NCBI GenBank assembly: GCA_964560775.1
Contig: CAZLNH010000023.1
Coordinates: forward strand, 1-30,910
Direction: 5' to 3'
Source of the DNA: Woeseia sp964560775
GTDB taxonomy: Bacteria > Pseudomonadota > Gammaproteobacteria > Steroidobacterales > Woeseiaceae
Length of the DNA: 30,910 nt
The notes under the pieces are model-generated. The model had not been told where the DNA came from and ran no database searches. It was given only the letters and a program-made list of their open reading frames with translations. The translations under genes and the position numbers were made by a program. Each line of letters opens with the position of its first letter. The first letter of the stretch is position 1. This document shows positions 1 through 8,553 of this stretch, piece by piece.

Positions 1-171
1 GGCATCGGTCTCGGCAATCTCGTCATCGGTGCCCTGTCCGATGGCATGCACGAGCGCTTTGGCAACGAATCCCTGCGTTATGCGATTCTCGTTGGCACCG
101 TCTTTTATCTTGCCGCGGCCGCACTATTCTTTGTTGCCGCGCGGCGGCTGGAGCAGGACTGGGAGCGGTAG
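1..171 (+). CDS. MFS transporter, C-terminal fragment (5' end outside window)
   Basis: An open frame enters from the left edge in frame 1 and ends at a TAG at 169-171, giving 56 residues. They read as the last part of an inner-membrane transporter: a glycine-rich helix start (GIGLGNLVIGALSD), a short loop with charged residues (HERFGNESLRYA), a final hydrophobic helix (ILVGTVFYLAAAALFFVAA) and a short charged cytoplasmic tail. This pattern matches the final two helices of major facilitator superfamily permeases, especially spinster-type ones, where a GLGP.LVGALSD-like motif is common. The substrate cannot be told from this fragment. A GC-rich stem-loop follows the stop. The family assignment is inference from the end of the protein only. 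Confidence 0.7.
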   Translation, partial: GIGLGNLVIGALSDGMHERFGNESLRYAILVGTVFYLAAAALFFVAARRLEQDWER

Positions 172-181
172 CACTGCCGCA

Positions 182-215
182 CCGGTACCCCCTGCCGGGG
201 GCACTGGATATTTTG
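182..215 (+). terminator. Possible rho-independent terminator after the MFS gene
   Basis: A GC-rich stem (CCGGTACCCCC, loop TGCC, GGGGGCACTGG) with one mismatch and one G-T pair starts 11 bases after the transporter stop codon and is followed by ATATTTTG. The stem is strong but the T-tract is short and interrupted, so termination is likely but not certain. The remaining bases to 410 hold no gene that I can see; the nuclease promoter presumably lies there, but I see no convincing -35/-10 pair. Confidence 0.45.
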
Positions 216-410
216 TCAAGTGCTATCGGGAGTGTCATGGAAAATTCATCAACGTGCTTTTGTATTTCACTCGAACCGGGTTTAGGATGGCCGGACAAGA
301 AATACGACGCTTACGTCCCATAATAAAGTCGCCGTGATTCGTTGCCGGTTTGCATTACAGGCACATTGGCTTATCGAAGCATCGGTGTACCCGCTGCCAG
401 GAATCCTGTG

Positions 411-3400
411 ATGTCGAATCCGCTTGCCCGTATCCGCGCTGCCATCGTTGCGGCATGCCTGTTGCTTGTTTCCGCCAATGCGGCGGCGCAGGTATTCATC
501 AACGAGATTCACTACGACAACGCCAGCACCGATACCGGTGAGGCTATCGAGATTGCCGGCGCGGCGGGCACCGACCTGACTGGCTGGAGCCTGGTGCTGT
601 ACAACGGTTCGAACGGATCCAGTTACAACCCGACGGTATTGTCCGGCATCATCGTCGACCAGCAGGGCGGCTTCGGGACGGTCGTCGTCAATTACGGCAC
701 GAACGGCATACAGAATGGGAGTCCCGACGGTATTGCGCTCGTCGATGCGTCGTCGAACGTTGTTCAGTTCCTGAGTTATGAAGGCGTGTTCGTGGCCGTT
801 GGCGGTCCGGCTGACGGCATGACCAGCACCGACATAGGTGTTGAAGAACCCGGCGATACGGCTGTCGGGGATTCGCTGCAACTGACCGGCAGTGGCAACG
901 CGGCGGCCGACTTCGTCTGGAGTGCGCCGCAACCGAGTACATTTGGTGACGTCAATGCGGGCCAGACATTCGGCGACGGTGCACCGCCGGCCCCGAAGCT
1001 GGTCATCAATGAAATTGATTACGATCAGCCGGGCTCTGATACCGGTGAGTTCATCGAGTTGTACAACGCCGGCGGCGCCGACGTCAGCCTGGGCGGATAC
1101 AGTGTTGACCTGGTCAACGGCAGCGGCGGCACAGTCTACAACTTGATCGCACTGCCGGCTGTCACGCTGGCGGCCGGCGACTACTTTGTCGTTTGCGCGC
1201 AATCGGCCACGACGCCGAACTGCGATCTCGACATTACGCCCGACAGCAACCTGATCCAGAACGGTTCGCCGGATGCGGTCGCGCTGATGCTGGACGGTGT
1301 TGTCGCCGACACGGTCAGTTACGAAGGCGACATAAGTGCGCCTTACACGGAAGGTTCCGGTGTCGGGCTTGTCGATGATTCCGGTATACCGTTCGCGGGA
1401 ATCTCGCGCTTGCCGAACGGCGCCGACACAGACCAGAACAATTTGGATCTCAGTCTGCGGTGCATCACGCCCGGTGCCGCAAACAGCGACGCCGCGGCCA
1501 ACTGCCCGGATCCTCTGTCCGGACCGCCAGTTGTTATCAATGAGTTCCTGGCTGACCCGCCCAACGATCTTGCGGGCGATGCGAACAACGACGGTGTACG
1601 CGACAGTAGTGATGATGAATTCGTCGAGATCGTAAATATCAGCGGCGCGGCGTTCGATCTGTCCGGATGGACGGTGTCCGACGAAGTCGGTTTAAGGCAC
1701 ACGTTTCCAGCCGGCAGTATTATTGCCGACCAATGCTCGGTCGTTGTCTTCGGCGGCGGCTCCCCGCTCGGCGCATTCGGCGGTGCAACGGTCCAGACCG
1801 CATCGAGCGGGGCTCTGGGGTTGAACAACGGCGGTGATTCTATCCTGTTGAGTGACGGCGCATTGACGATGATCAGCGTCAGTTTTGGAGGCGAAGGCGG
1901 CAGCGACGAGTCGCTTACGCTCGATCCTGACGTCACCGGGACACCGCCGTACGTGCAGCACGGCGTCGCAGTCGGCTCATCCGGCACGCTGTATTCGCCG
2001 GGCACCCGCACGGACGGCAGCACCTTTGACGGTTGCGAGGAACCGACCGGCGGCCCATTCGAAATTCATGAAATACAGGGCAGCGGCCCCACGTCGCCGT
2101 ACCAGGGGCAGACTGTCAGCACGCCTGGCAATGTCGTCACCGCCGTGGCACCGGACGGATTTTTCATGCAGACACCGACCGACCGCTCCGACAACAATGT
2201 CGATACGTCCGACGGCATCTTTGTATTTACCAACAGCGCCCCGGCCGTCAGTACCGGCGACCTCGTAGATGTCACCGGTACCGTCATCGAGTTCTTCAAC
2301 TTCACCGAGATCGGCAACAACCCGGCCGTAACCATCATAAGTGCGGGCTACGATCTGCCTGCGCCTGTGCAATTCGACGCTTCGGTACCGTCGCCGGATC
2401 CGGCCGCACCGTCCTGCTCCATAGAGTTTGAATGCTATGAAGGCATGTTGATAGAAATCGGCAACGGCACCGTCACCGGACCCAATCAGCGATTTGGCAG
2501 CGACCCGATCGCCGAGGTCTACATTACTGCGGCACCGGAGCGTGCTTTCCGCGAACCCGGCATCGAGTTTCCAGGGATAGCAGGCCTGCCGGTCTGGGAC
2601 GGCAACCCGGAGGTCTTCGAACTGGATCCCGACAAGCTGGGTCTGCCGAACCGGACGATCAACGCCGGCTCGTCGTTCTCGGCGCTGGGCGTGCTGGGCT
2701 TTGAGTTCGGCGGCTACGAGCTCTACCCGACCTCACTGAGCGTCAACGAACGGCCTCTGCCGCGGCCGGTTCGCAATCGGCGATTGCACGAGTTTACGGT
2801 CGGCAGCCTGAACCTGTTCCGGCTGTTCGATGACATCGACGACCCGGCAGGCAGTGACGTATTCGGCCAGCCGACAGACGACGCGGTCGTGTCGGCAGAC
2901 GAATACCAGCTGCGGCTCGAAAAGTTCGCGGACTACATCGTGAACGTTATGCGTAGCCCGGATATCCTCGCCGTGCAGGAAGTTGAAAAACTCGGCGTAC
3001 TGGAAGACCTCGCGGCGGCCATCGCGTTGCTCGATGACAAGCCGAAATACGAGGCATATCTCGAGGAAGGCAACGATATCGGCGGCATTGACGTCGGCTT
3101 CCTGGTCGCCAAACAGGTGAAACTGGAATCGGTGGCGCAACTCGGCGCCGACGAGACCTACGTCGAACCCGACGGCTCCCTCGACGTGTTGCACGACCGC
3201 CCGCCCCTGTTGCTCGAGGCACGAATCCGCGGCAAGAAAGACTTCCGCAAACTCTATGTCATGGCGGTACACAACCGGTCACTTGGCGGCATCGAGGACA
3301 ACGACGGGCGCGTGCGCCTGAAACGCCTCGAACAGGCGCAGTCGATTGCGGCCAAAGTGCAGGCACTGCAGGAAGCAGATACCCAGGCAGGCGTCGTCGT

Positions 3401-3803
3401 CATCGGCGACTTCAACGCGTTCGAGTTCAGCGACGGTTACGTTGATGCAATCGGCCAGATTCGCGGTGATATCGATCCCGCCGAAAACCTGCTGTCCGGC
3501 GACGATCTCGTCGAACCCGACCTGCTGAACCAGATCGAGTCATTACCGCCGGAAGAGCGGTACTCGTTCATCTTCAACGGTAGCGCGCAGGTCCTCGATC
3601 ATGCACTGACAAACCAGGCTCTCGATTACCGGGTGCGCGGTCTCGAATTCGCCCGCGGCAACGCGGACGCCGCCGTCGACCTGATCAATGACGGCAGCAC
3701 GCTGCTACGCAATTCCGATCACGACGGCCTGGTCCTGTTCATCGAGCGCAGCATATTCAGCGACGGCAACGGCCCGCCGGACCATGCGCGACCGAACCAC
3801 TAA
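411..3803 (+). CDS. Secreted nuclease: three lamin-tail-like domains plus endonuclease/exonuclease/phosphatase domain (ExeM-like)
   Basis: The ATG at 411 is chosen because it is followed at once by a clear Sec signal peptide (residues 1-26, ending SANAAAQ) and preceded by AGGA at suitable spacing; the frame stays open upstream only from a TTG at 342. The mature protein, 1130 residues in all, begins with three repeats shaped like lamin-tail domains, each opening with a V(F/I)INE motif (near residues 27, 195 and 372) followed by E(F/A)(I/V)E and a GW or GY turn. A linking region near 549-700 (FEIHEIQGSGPTSPYQG) resembles the OB-fold-like part of ExeM/Xds extracellular nucleases. The C-terminal third (from about 792) has the DNase I-like signature: SLNLFRL, LAVQEVE, GDFNAFEFSD and a final NSDHDGL, carrying the Asn, Glu, Asp and His expected for metal-dependent phosphodiesterase activity. 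The likely role is extracellular DNA degradation. There is no GlyGly-CTERM or other anchor; the protein ends GPPDHARPNH. Confidence 0.85.
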   Translation: MSNPLARIRAAIVAACLLLVSANAAAQVFINEIHYDNASTDTGEAIEIAGAAGTDLTGWSLVLYNGSNGSSYNPTVLSGIIVDQQGGFGTVVVNYGTNGIQNGSPDGIALVDASSNVVQFLSYEGVFVAVGGPADGMTSTDIGVEEPGDTAVGDSLQLTGSGNAAADFVWSAPQPSTFGDVNAGQTFGDGAPPAPKLVINEIDYDQPGSDTGEFIELYNAGGADVSLGGYSVDLVNGSGGTVYNLIALPAVTLAAGDYFVVCAQSATTPNCDLDITPDSNLIQNGSPDAVALMLDGVVADTVSYEGDISAPYTEGSGVGLVDDSGIPFAGISRLPNGADTDQNNLDLSLRCITPGAANSDAAANCPDPLSGPPVVINEFLADPPNDLAGDANNDGVRDSSDDEFVEIVNISGAAFDLSGWTVSDEVGLRHTFPAGSIIADQCSVVVFGGGSPLGAFGGATVQTASSGALGLNNGGDSILLSDGALTMISVSFGGEGGSDESLTLDPDVTGTPPYVQHGVAVGSSGTLYSPGTRTDGSTFDGCEEPTGGPFEIHEIQGSGPTSPYQGQTVSTPGNVVTAVAPDGFFMQTPTDRSDNNVDTSDGIFVFTNSAPAVSTGDLVDVTGTVIEFFNFTEIGNNPAVTIISAGYDLPAPVQFDASVPSPDPAAPSCSIEFECYEGMLIEIGNGTVTGPNQRFGSDPIAEVYITAAPERAFREPGIEFPGIAGLPVWDGNPEVFELDPDKLGLPNRTINAGSSFSALGVLGFEFGGYELYPTSLSVNERPLPRPVRNRRLHEFTVGSLNLFRLFDDIDDPAGSDVFGQPTDDAVVSADEYQLRLEKFADYIVNVMRSPDILAVQEVEKLGVLEDLAAAIALLDDKPKYEAYLEEGNDIGGIDVGFLVAKQVKLESVAQLGADETYVEPDGSLDVLHDRPPLLLEARIRGKKDFRKLYVMAVHNRSLGGIEDNDGRVRLKRLEQAQSIAAKVQALQEADTQAGVVVIGDFNAFEFSDGYVDAIGQIRGDIDPAENLLSGDDLVEPDLLNQIESLPPEERYSFIFNGSAQVLDHALTNQALDYRVRGLEFARGNADAAVDLINDGSTLLRNSDHDGLVLFIERSIFSDGNGPPDHARPNH

Positions 3804-3811
3804 CGCGGAGA

Positions 3812-4243
3812 CTATTCGCCCGAACGTCCCTGCATGCGCAGTGCATTGGCGATCAATTCGCGTGCATCCGCTTTGACAGCCGCATCACTGCGAGCCAGTG
3901 AGTCGGCTTTGCGTGCGAGTTGTTCAGCCTGGGACCAGTTGTTCTCGGCGTAACGCACCCGGGCAAGTTCGAGCCAGATCGCCGCGGCGCCAGGATCAAT
4001 ACGTACGGCGCGTTCAAGAGTAGCTGCCGCCTGCGCGTAGTCGCCGCTGAGCCTGAGTTCCCGGCTTTGTTGCAGTAACGACTCGCTGACCGGCCGCATC
4101 GACGGTTCATCGCGCGGCGCATCCGGCGGCTGCGGCGATGGGTCGGCTGGCCCCCCGGCTGGCGGCAACGTTGTGCAACCGGCCGCCAGCATGCTTGCGA
4201 GAGCGACTGCGGTCACGCTCAGTTGAATACGTCGTTCAGCCAT
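3812..4243 (-). CDS. TPR lipoprotein, LpoP-like candidate activator of PBP1b
   Basis: The 143-residue product has a lipoprotein signal peptide with a lipobox at LAAGC (Cys23), a Pro/Asp-rich linker (residues about 28-50), then a helical C-terminal domain with a recognisable tetratricopeptide pair (GDYAQAAATLERAVRIDPGAA followed by a WLELARVRYAENNWSQAEQLA-type helix pair). Its start overlaps the last 25 bases of the PBP1b gene on the same strand, so the two are almost certainly co-translated. In Pseudomonas aeruginosa a TPR lipoprotein, LpoP, encoded beside PBP1b, activates that synthase from the outer membrane; the domain plan and gene position here match. The function is inferred from architecture and context. 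The gene is convergent with the nuclease gene, with 8 bases between the stops. Confidence 0.75.
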   Translation of the reverse strand: MAERRIQLSVTAVALASMLAAGCTTLPPAGGPADPSPQPPDAPRDEPSMRPVSESLLQQSRELRLSGDYAQAAATLERAVRIDPGAAAIWLELARVRYAENNWSQAEQLARKADSLARSDAAVKADARELIANALRMQGRSGE

Positions 4244-6546
4244 TCGAGCGTCCTTCTACCGATATCACGCATGCCGGGGCCGCAGTCCGGATCGCGCGGC
4301 AGGTCGATGCCACGCGGCAGGCCCAGTTCGACGGCGTCCGGACACGACGCGCGAACTTCCGCACCCGTGTAATAGTTGACCCATCGGGACTCGAGGCCCT
4401 CGGGCAGCGGCGCACTGTATGACACGGCTGCCGTATCCGCAATCAGCGGCGCCCAGATGCGCAGCGCGCCCGCCGCACCGCTCAGGCCCATCGGCCGGTT
4501 GTCGTCATGCCCGACCCAGACGACGGCGACGCGGTCGCCTGAAAAGCCTGCAAACCAGCTGTCCCGGAATTCGTCCGACGTGCCGCTCTTGCCGGCGACG
4601 GCAAGGCCGTCCGGGAGCACGGCGGAACGACCGGTACCGCGTTTCATGACCTGCAACAGTGCCTCGTTGAGCTGGTAGACACTGGCGCTATCAGCAACCT
4701 GTGCAACTTCAATCGGATAGCGTTCAAGCGGTACCCCGTCCGCATCAATGACAGACCGTACCGCACGCAATGGCGTGTGAAACCCGCCATTGGCTAGCGT
4801 GCTGTATATGCCGGCAATCTGCACCGGTGTCATATCGACCGCACCAAGCAGCAGTGACGGATAGGGCGGCAGCGGCTCGCCATCTCCCAGTCGGCTGGCC
4901 AGTGCGGCGACCGTGCCAATGCCAACGCCGAGGCCGAGCCTGACGGTTGCCCGGTTGAGCGACTCCGCGAGTGCCTGAAGCAGGGTTACCTCACCCAGTG
5001 ATTCGTCATTGAAATTGCGTGGCTCCCAGACATCGCCGTTGTCCAGCGTGATGCTGATCGCATCGTCCAGTATGCGGCTGGCCATTGTGTACTGGCCGCT
5101 TTGCAACGCCGCGAGATAGACAACCGGCTTCAGCAGCGATCCGACCGGCCGGCGTGCATCCAGCGCACGATTGAATCCTTCGTAACCGCTGCGGCGGTCA
5201 CCGACGACCGCCAGTACATCACCGGATTGTGTGCTCGTCACGACGGCGGCACCGGCCAGCCCTGCGTCGCCGCCATCGCCGCCGCCGTCATCGCCATCGA
5301 GTAACGACAGGCCCTCCGCGAGGCGACGCTCCGCGCTCGCCTGCGCCAAAGGATCCAGCGCCGTGAAAATGCGCAATCCAGCCTGCGTCAGGTCCTCCTG
5401 CCGGTATTGCGCCATCAGCTGCTCACGAACCAACTGCAGGTAGGCCGGGTAATACGATGCGCCGGCCGATTCCCTGTCCCAGACGCCCAGTTCGCCCGAA
5501 GCGGCCAGTCGCGCCTCGCGCTCGGCTATGAGTTCCGCCTGTTGCATCAAATCAAGTACCAGCGCGCGCCGGTCACGTGCACGCGCCGGGAATCGGACCG
5601 GGTCGTAATAACCGGGACCGCGCACCAGCGCGACCAGCAGTGCAATCTGCGGTAACTGGAGTTCATCGAGTGGCCGGCTGAAATAGTACTGGCTTGCGAG
5701 ACCAAACCCGTGAATGGCGCGGTTGCCATCCTGCCCCATGTATATCTCATTGATATAGGCGTTGAGCAAATCGGCCTTGCTGTAGTGCAATTCCAGAATG
5801 ACCGCCATCAGCGCTTCGCGGAACTTGCGCCACAGCGTTCGTCGATTGTCGAGGAAGTAGTTCTTGACCAGTTGCTGTGTCAGCGTGCTGCCGCCCTGGA
5901 TAACTGCGCCGGCTCGCACATTGGCCAGAAGCGCGCGACCAATGGCGATCGGATCGACACCCGCATGATCTTCGAAGCGGCGATCTTCGACGGCCTTAAG
6001 CGCATCGCGTAAAAGTGGCGGCACCTGTTCCGGCGTTACGACGATACGGTCCTCGCCATGACGTGGAAATATGCTGCCTACCAGCAGCGGATCGAGGCGT
6101 CCTATGGCAACTTCGCGGCCCGCTTCCCGCAGGCTGGCAATCCCCTGCCCGTCGAAGCGGATGTCGATCGCCAGTGGTGGTTGCAGTGCATCCCAGTATT
6201 GAAACCGGCGAGTGACGGCCTCGATTCGCTCCCCCTGCCGGCGGAATGTTCCGGGATTGTCGGGCGACGTCGCGACACGGCGGTAGCCGAGACGCAACAA
6301 CTCCTGCTCGAGGGCGACCGGCTCGATCGGCAGCCCGGCATAGAGCTCGAGAGGCCGCGCGTAGACCCGGGCCGGTAAATCCCAGCGGCGCCCTTCGAAA
6401 CGGTCAGTTATGAGCCAGTTCAGGTATAGCAGGTACGCCGCACTCGTGAGCAGCAGCAGGACCAGCAGCGACACCAGCGGGCGTCGCCGGACGGCGGTTC
6501 GCAGGCGCACCGGGAATGACTGTTTGCGTTTCGCTTTCAGTGGCAC
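4219..6546 (-). CDS. mrcB: Penicillin-binding protein 1B, bifunctional transglycosylase/transpeptidase
   Basis: The 775-residue class A PBP has a basic cytoplasmic N-terminus, one membrane anchor (about residues 24-44), a UB2H-type linker domain (about 60-150), a GT51 glycosyltransferase domain and a transpeptidase domain. The glycosyltransferase carries VEDRRFEDH with catalytic Glu187, QGGSTLTQQ at 217-225 and the second Glu in KFREA (Glu244). The transpeptidase shows the nucleophile Ser470 in GSLLKP, the SLN triad at 529-531 and KSGT at 653-656. It polymerises and crosslinks peptidoglycan in the periplasm. A Gly/Asp-rich stretch at about 418-428 interrupts the start of the transpeptidase domain. 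The start codon is GTG with only a weak Shine-Dalgarno. The presence of UB2H identifies it as PBP1b rather than PBP1a, and the overlapping LpoP-like gene downstream agrees. Confidence 0.93.
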   Translation of the reverse strand: MPLKAKRKQSFPVRLRTAVRRRPLVSLLVLLLLTSAAYLLYLNWLITDRFEGRRWDLPARVYARPLELYAGLPIEPVALEQELLRLGYRRVATSPDNPGTFRRQGERIEAVTRRFQYWDALQPPLAIDIRFDGQGIASLREAGREVAIGRLDPLLVGSIFPRHGEDRIVVTPEQVPPLLRDALKAVEDRRFEDHAGVDPIAIGRALLANVRAGAVIQGGSTLTQQLVKNYFLDNRRTLWRKFREALMAVILELHYSKADLLNAYINEIYMGQDGNRAIHGFGLASQYYFSRPLDELQLPQIALLVALVRGPGYYDPVRFPARARDRRALVLDLMQQAELIAEREARLAASGELGVWDRESAGASYYPAYLQLVREQLMAQYRQEDLTQAGLRIFTALDPLAQASAERRLAEGLSLLDGDDGGGDGGDAGLAGAAVVTSTQSGDVLAVVGDRRSGYEGFNRALDARRPVGSLLKPVVYLAALQSGQYTMASRILDDAISITLDNGDVWEPRNFNDESLGEVTLLQALAESLNRATVRLGLGVGIGTVAALASRLGDGEPLPPYPSLLLGAVDMTPVQIAGIYSTLANGGFHTPLRAVRSVIDADGVPLERYPIEVAQVADSASVYQLNEALLQVMKRGTGRSAVLPDGLAVAGKSGTSDEFRDSWFAGFSGDRVAVVWVGHDDNRPMGLSGAAGALRIWAPLIADTAAVSYSAPLPEGLESRWVNYYTGAEVRASCPDAVELGLPRGIDLPRDPDCGPGMRDIGRRTLEWLNDVFN

Positions 6547-6595
6547 GTTACCGGCCAGGGACCGTCAGTTTGAACTGCTTACAGTCAGCGTCAAG

Positions 6596-7501
6596 TCAGC
6601 CAGTGCCGCGCGTCTGGGTGCGCCCGTGACGTGCGTTCTTCTCGATAAACTGCACGATCAAGCCGGCGACATCCTTGCCGGTCGCCTTTTCGATTCCTTC
6701 AAGGCCCGGGCTGGAATTGACTTCCATCACCACGGGCCCGTGGTTCGAGCGCAGCAGATCGACACCGGCAACGTTCAGGCCCATGATGCGGGCCGAACGA
6801 ACGGCGGTTGACCGTTCTTCCGGCGTAATCTTGATGACCTCGGCCGATCCACCCCGGTGCAGGTTGGAGCGGAATTCACCCTCTTTGCCGGAACGCTTCA
6901 TCGATGCGACGACCTTGTCACCGATGACGAAGCAGCGTATGTCTGAACCACCGGCTTCCTTGATGAATTCCTACACCATAAAGTCGGCGTTCAATCCACT
7001 GAACGCCTCGATGACACTTTCGGCCGCCTTGGTGGTCTCCGCAAGCACGACTCCGACACCCTGCGTTCCCTCGAGCAGCTTGATGACGACCGGTGCTCCG
7101 CCAACGAACTTGAGCAGGTCTTCCGTGTCACCCGGCGAATTGGCAAACCCGGTCACGGGCATTCCGATGCCCTTGCGCGACAGCAGCTGTAGCGCCCGCA
7201 ACTTGTCGCGCGAACGCGTAATCGCCACCGACTCGTTGACAGAATACGTGCCCATCATTTCGAACTGGCGCACGACGGCCGTACCGTAAAACGAGATCGA
7301 AGCACCGATACGCGGAATAATCGCATCAAGCGTTTCTACCGGCTCGCCGCGGTAGTGCACCCCCCCTTTCAGCGTGGTGATATTCATGTAGCAGCGCTTG
7401 TGATTGATGACACGGACATCGTGTCCGCGCTTCTCGCAGGCTTCAACCAGGCGTCGGGTTGAATAGAGGTTTCGGTTGGTTGAGAGCACACCTATTTTCA
7501 T
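6596..7501 (-). pseudogene. rimK: rimK, alpha-L-glutamate ligase, interrupted by one in-frame amber codon
   Basis: From the ATG at 7501 the frame encodes the N-terminal 176 residues of RimK (MKIGVLSTNRNLYSTRRL, then NESVAITRSRDKLRALQLL and GGAPVVIKLLEGTQGVGVVL), reaching ADFMV and then a TAG at 6971-6973. The same frame continues without any shift as EFIKEAGGSDIRCFVIGDKV and on through EGEFRSNLHRGGSA, VAGVDLLRS and VMEVNSSPGLEGIEKATG to a stop at 6596, about 301 residues in all, the usual RimK length. E. coli RimK has VQEYIKEA at this point, so TAG sits where CAG (Gln) is expected: one C-to-T change. RimK is an ATP-grasp ligase that adds glutamates to the C-terminus of ribosomal protein S6. 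Without readthrough the product lacks the metal-binding C-terminal half. The start overlaps the upstream gene's stop by ATGA. It is either a very recent pseudogene or a base-call error. Confidence 0.9.
6971..6973 (-). other. rimK: In-frame amber codon in rimK
   Basis: The plus strand reads CTA, so the coding strand reads TAG as codon 177. The next codon is GAA (Glu), which begins the conserved EFIKEA segment. Two other genes in the window end in TAG (the MFS fragment and the LuxR-type regulator), so TAG appears to be an ordinary stop in this genome rather than a reassigned sense codon. Confidence 0.92.
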
Positions 7502-8553
7502 GTGGATTCCTGGGATTTCTGTGGTTCGGACGTGTCCTGGGGCGATTGCTTGTGCCTTGCCGCGAATTCGACGACCATGTCTTCCGCCCGCTCGACGCTG
7601 CGAAACGCAGCAATATTAAACAGTGCATCACCTTCAAGCGCCAATGGCAAATTGCTGCGGCCGATTACAATGCCGTCAAAGCGGGCGGGCACGTCCTCTT
7701 CCTCGCGTCCCAACGGGTCACTGATGGTTGCGAGGCGCTGGTCCTTGCGGACGGTCCGGCCGAGCTGCACCTTGTTGCTCACAATGCCACTGGCCGGTGC
7801 CCGAATCCAACTCGTCGCGCTCGCAATGACAGGCGCATGGCGCGCCGCCTGCCGCCGCTCGGATAGCATACCGATCGCCGACATCACGTTCAAAATTCCG
7901 CGCACGCCCGCGCGAATACTCACTTCGTCAAAACGCAGTGCCTCGCCGGCTTCGTAGGTAATGACAGGCTTGCCCATGTCACTGGCGCAGCCGCGCAACG
8001 AGCCGTCCCTAACGTCCGAATTGATAATGACCGGCACACCGAATGCCCGCGCCAGCATCAGGGTTTCCGCATCATCCAGATTCGCCCGGATCTGCGGCAG
8101 GTTCGAGCGATCGACCGCCCCGGTGTGCAGGTCTATGCCATAGTCCGCACGGGTCACGATCTCGTTCAGGAATGTGTTTGCAAGGCGCGCGGCTACTGAT
8201 CCCTTTGCGCTGCCCGGAAACGAACGATTCAGGTCGCGCCGGTCGGGCAGGTAGCGGGATTGATCCAGGAATCCGTGCACGTTGACAATCGGTACCGCGA
8301 TCAGCGCGCCCCGCAATGACGCAAGGGCCTTGCGCTTGAGCAGGCGGCGTACAATTTCGACGCCGTTCAGCTCGTCGCCATGAATGGCTGCCGACACAAA
8401 CAATACAGGGCCTGGCTTGCGCCCGTTAACGACCTGTACCGGCATCGACACCGACGTCGCCGTGTACAGGTCCGCGATGGGGAGGTGTACATCGGCGCGC
8501 TTGCCGGGCGGCACGGATGTGCCGTTAATCGTTATTGTCGGATTTTTGTCCAT
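7498..8553 (-). CDS. Succinylglutamate desuccinylase/aspartoacylase family zinc hydrolase
   Basis: This 351-residue protein belongs to the AstE/aspartoacylase branch of the M14 carboxypeptidase-like fold. It has HGDE at residues 58-61 (zinc ligands His58 and Glu61), RDLNRSFPG at 106-114 (substrate-binding arginines), DLHTG at 141-145 (third ligand His143) and TYEAGE around 199 with the likely catalytic Glu201. The C-terminal part (about 245-330) forms a beta-rich domain (RAPASGIVSNKVQLGRTV) typical of the family. Relatives remove N-acyl groups from acidic amino acids such as succinylglutamate or N-acetylaspartate. Its ATG follows the TGA of the RimB-type gene directly, and its TGA overlaps the rimK ATG by 4 bases. 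Lying between a putative glutamate-tail protease and a glutamate ligase, it may act on glutamyl or acyl-glutamyl substrates, but that is inference. Confidence 0.85.
   Translation of the reverse strand: MDKNPTITINGTSVPPGKRADVHLPIADLYTATSVSMPVQVVNGRKPGPVLFVSAAIHGDELNGVEIVRRLLKRKALASLRGALIAVPIVNVHGFLDQSRYLPDRRDLNRSFPGSAKGSVAARLANTFLNEIVTRADYGIDLHTGAVDRSNLPQIRANLDDAETLMLARAFGVPVIINSDVRDGSLRGCASDMGKPVITYEAGEALRFDEVSIRAGVRGILNVMSAIGMLSERRQAARHAPVIASATSWIRAPASGIVSNKVQLGRTVRKDQRLATISDPLGREEEDVPARFDGIVIGRSNLPLALEGDALFNIAAFRSVERAEDMVVEFAARHKQSPQDTSEPQKSQEST

Noticed and set aside
606..614. GGTTCGAAC resembling a tRNA T-loop
   Set aside because: It lies in the coding region of the first lamin-tail-like domain, with no acceptor or anticodon stem around it.
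282..1202. 306-codon open frame on the minus strand inside the nuclease gene
   Set aside because: It is antisense to a gene with a signal peptide and recognisable domains, its protein has low-complexity Arg/Ala-rich composition and no motif; a shadow of GC-rich codon use.
6971..6973. Pyrrolysine or programmed recoding at the rimK amber codon
   Set aside because: The expected residue is a plain Gln in all RimK proteins I know, TAG is used as a normal stop in this window, and no pyl genes are present; a point mutation or base-call error is simpler.
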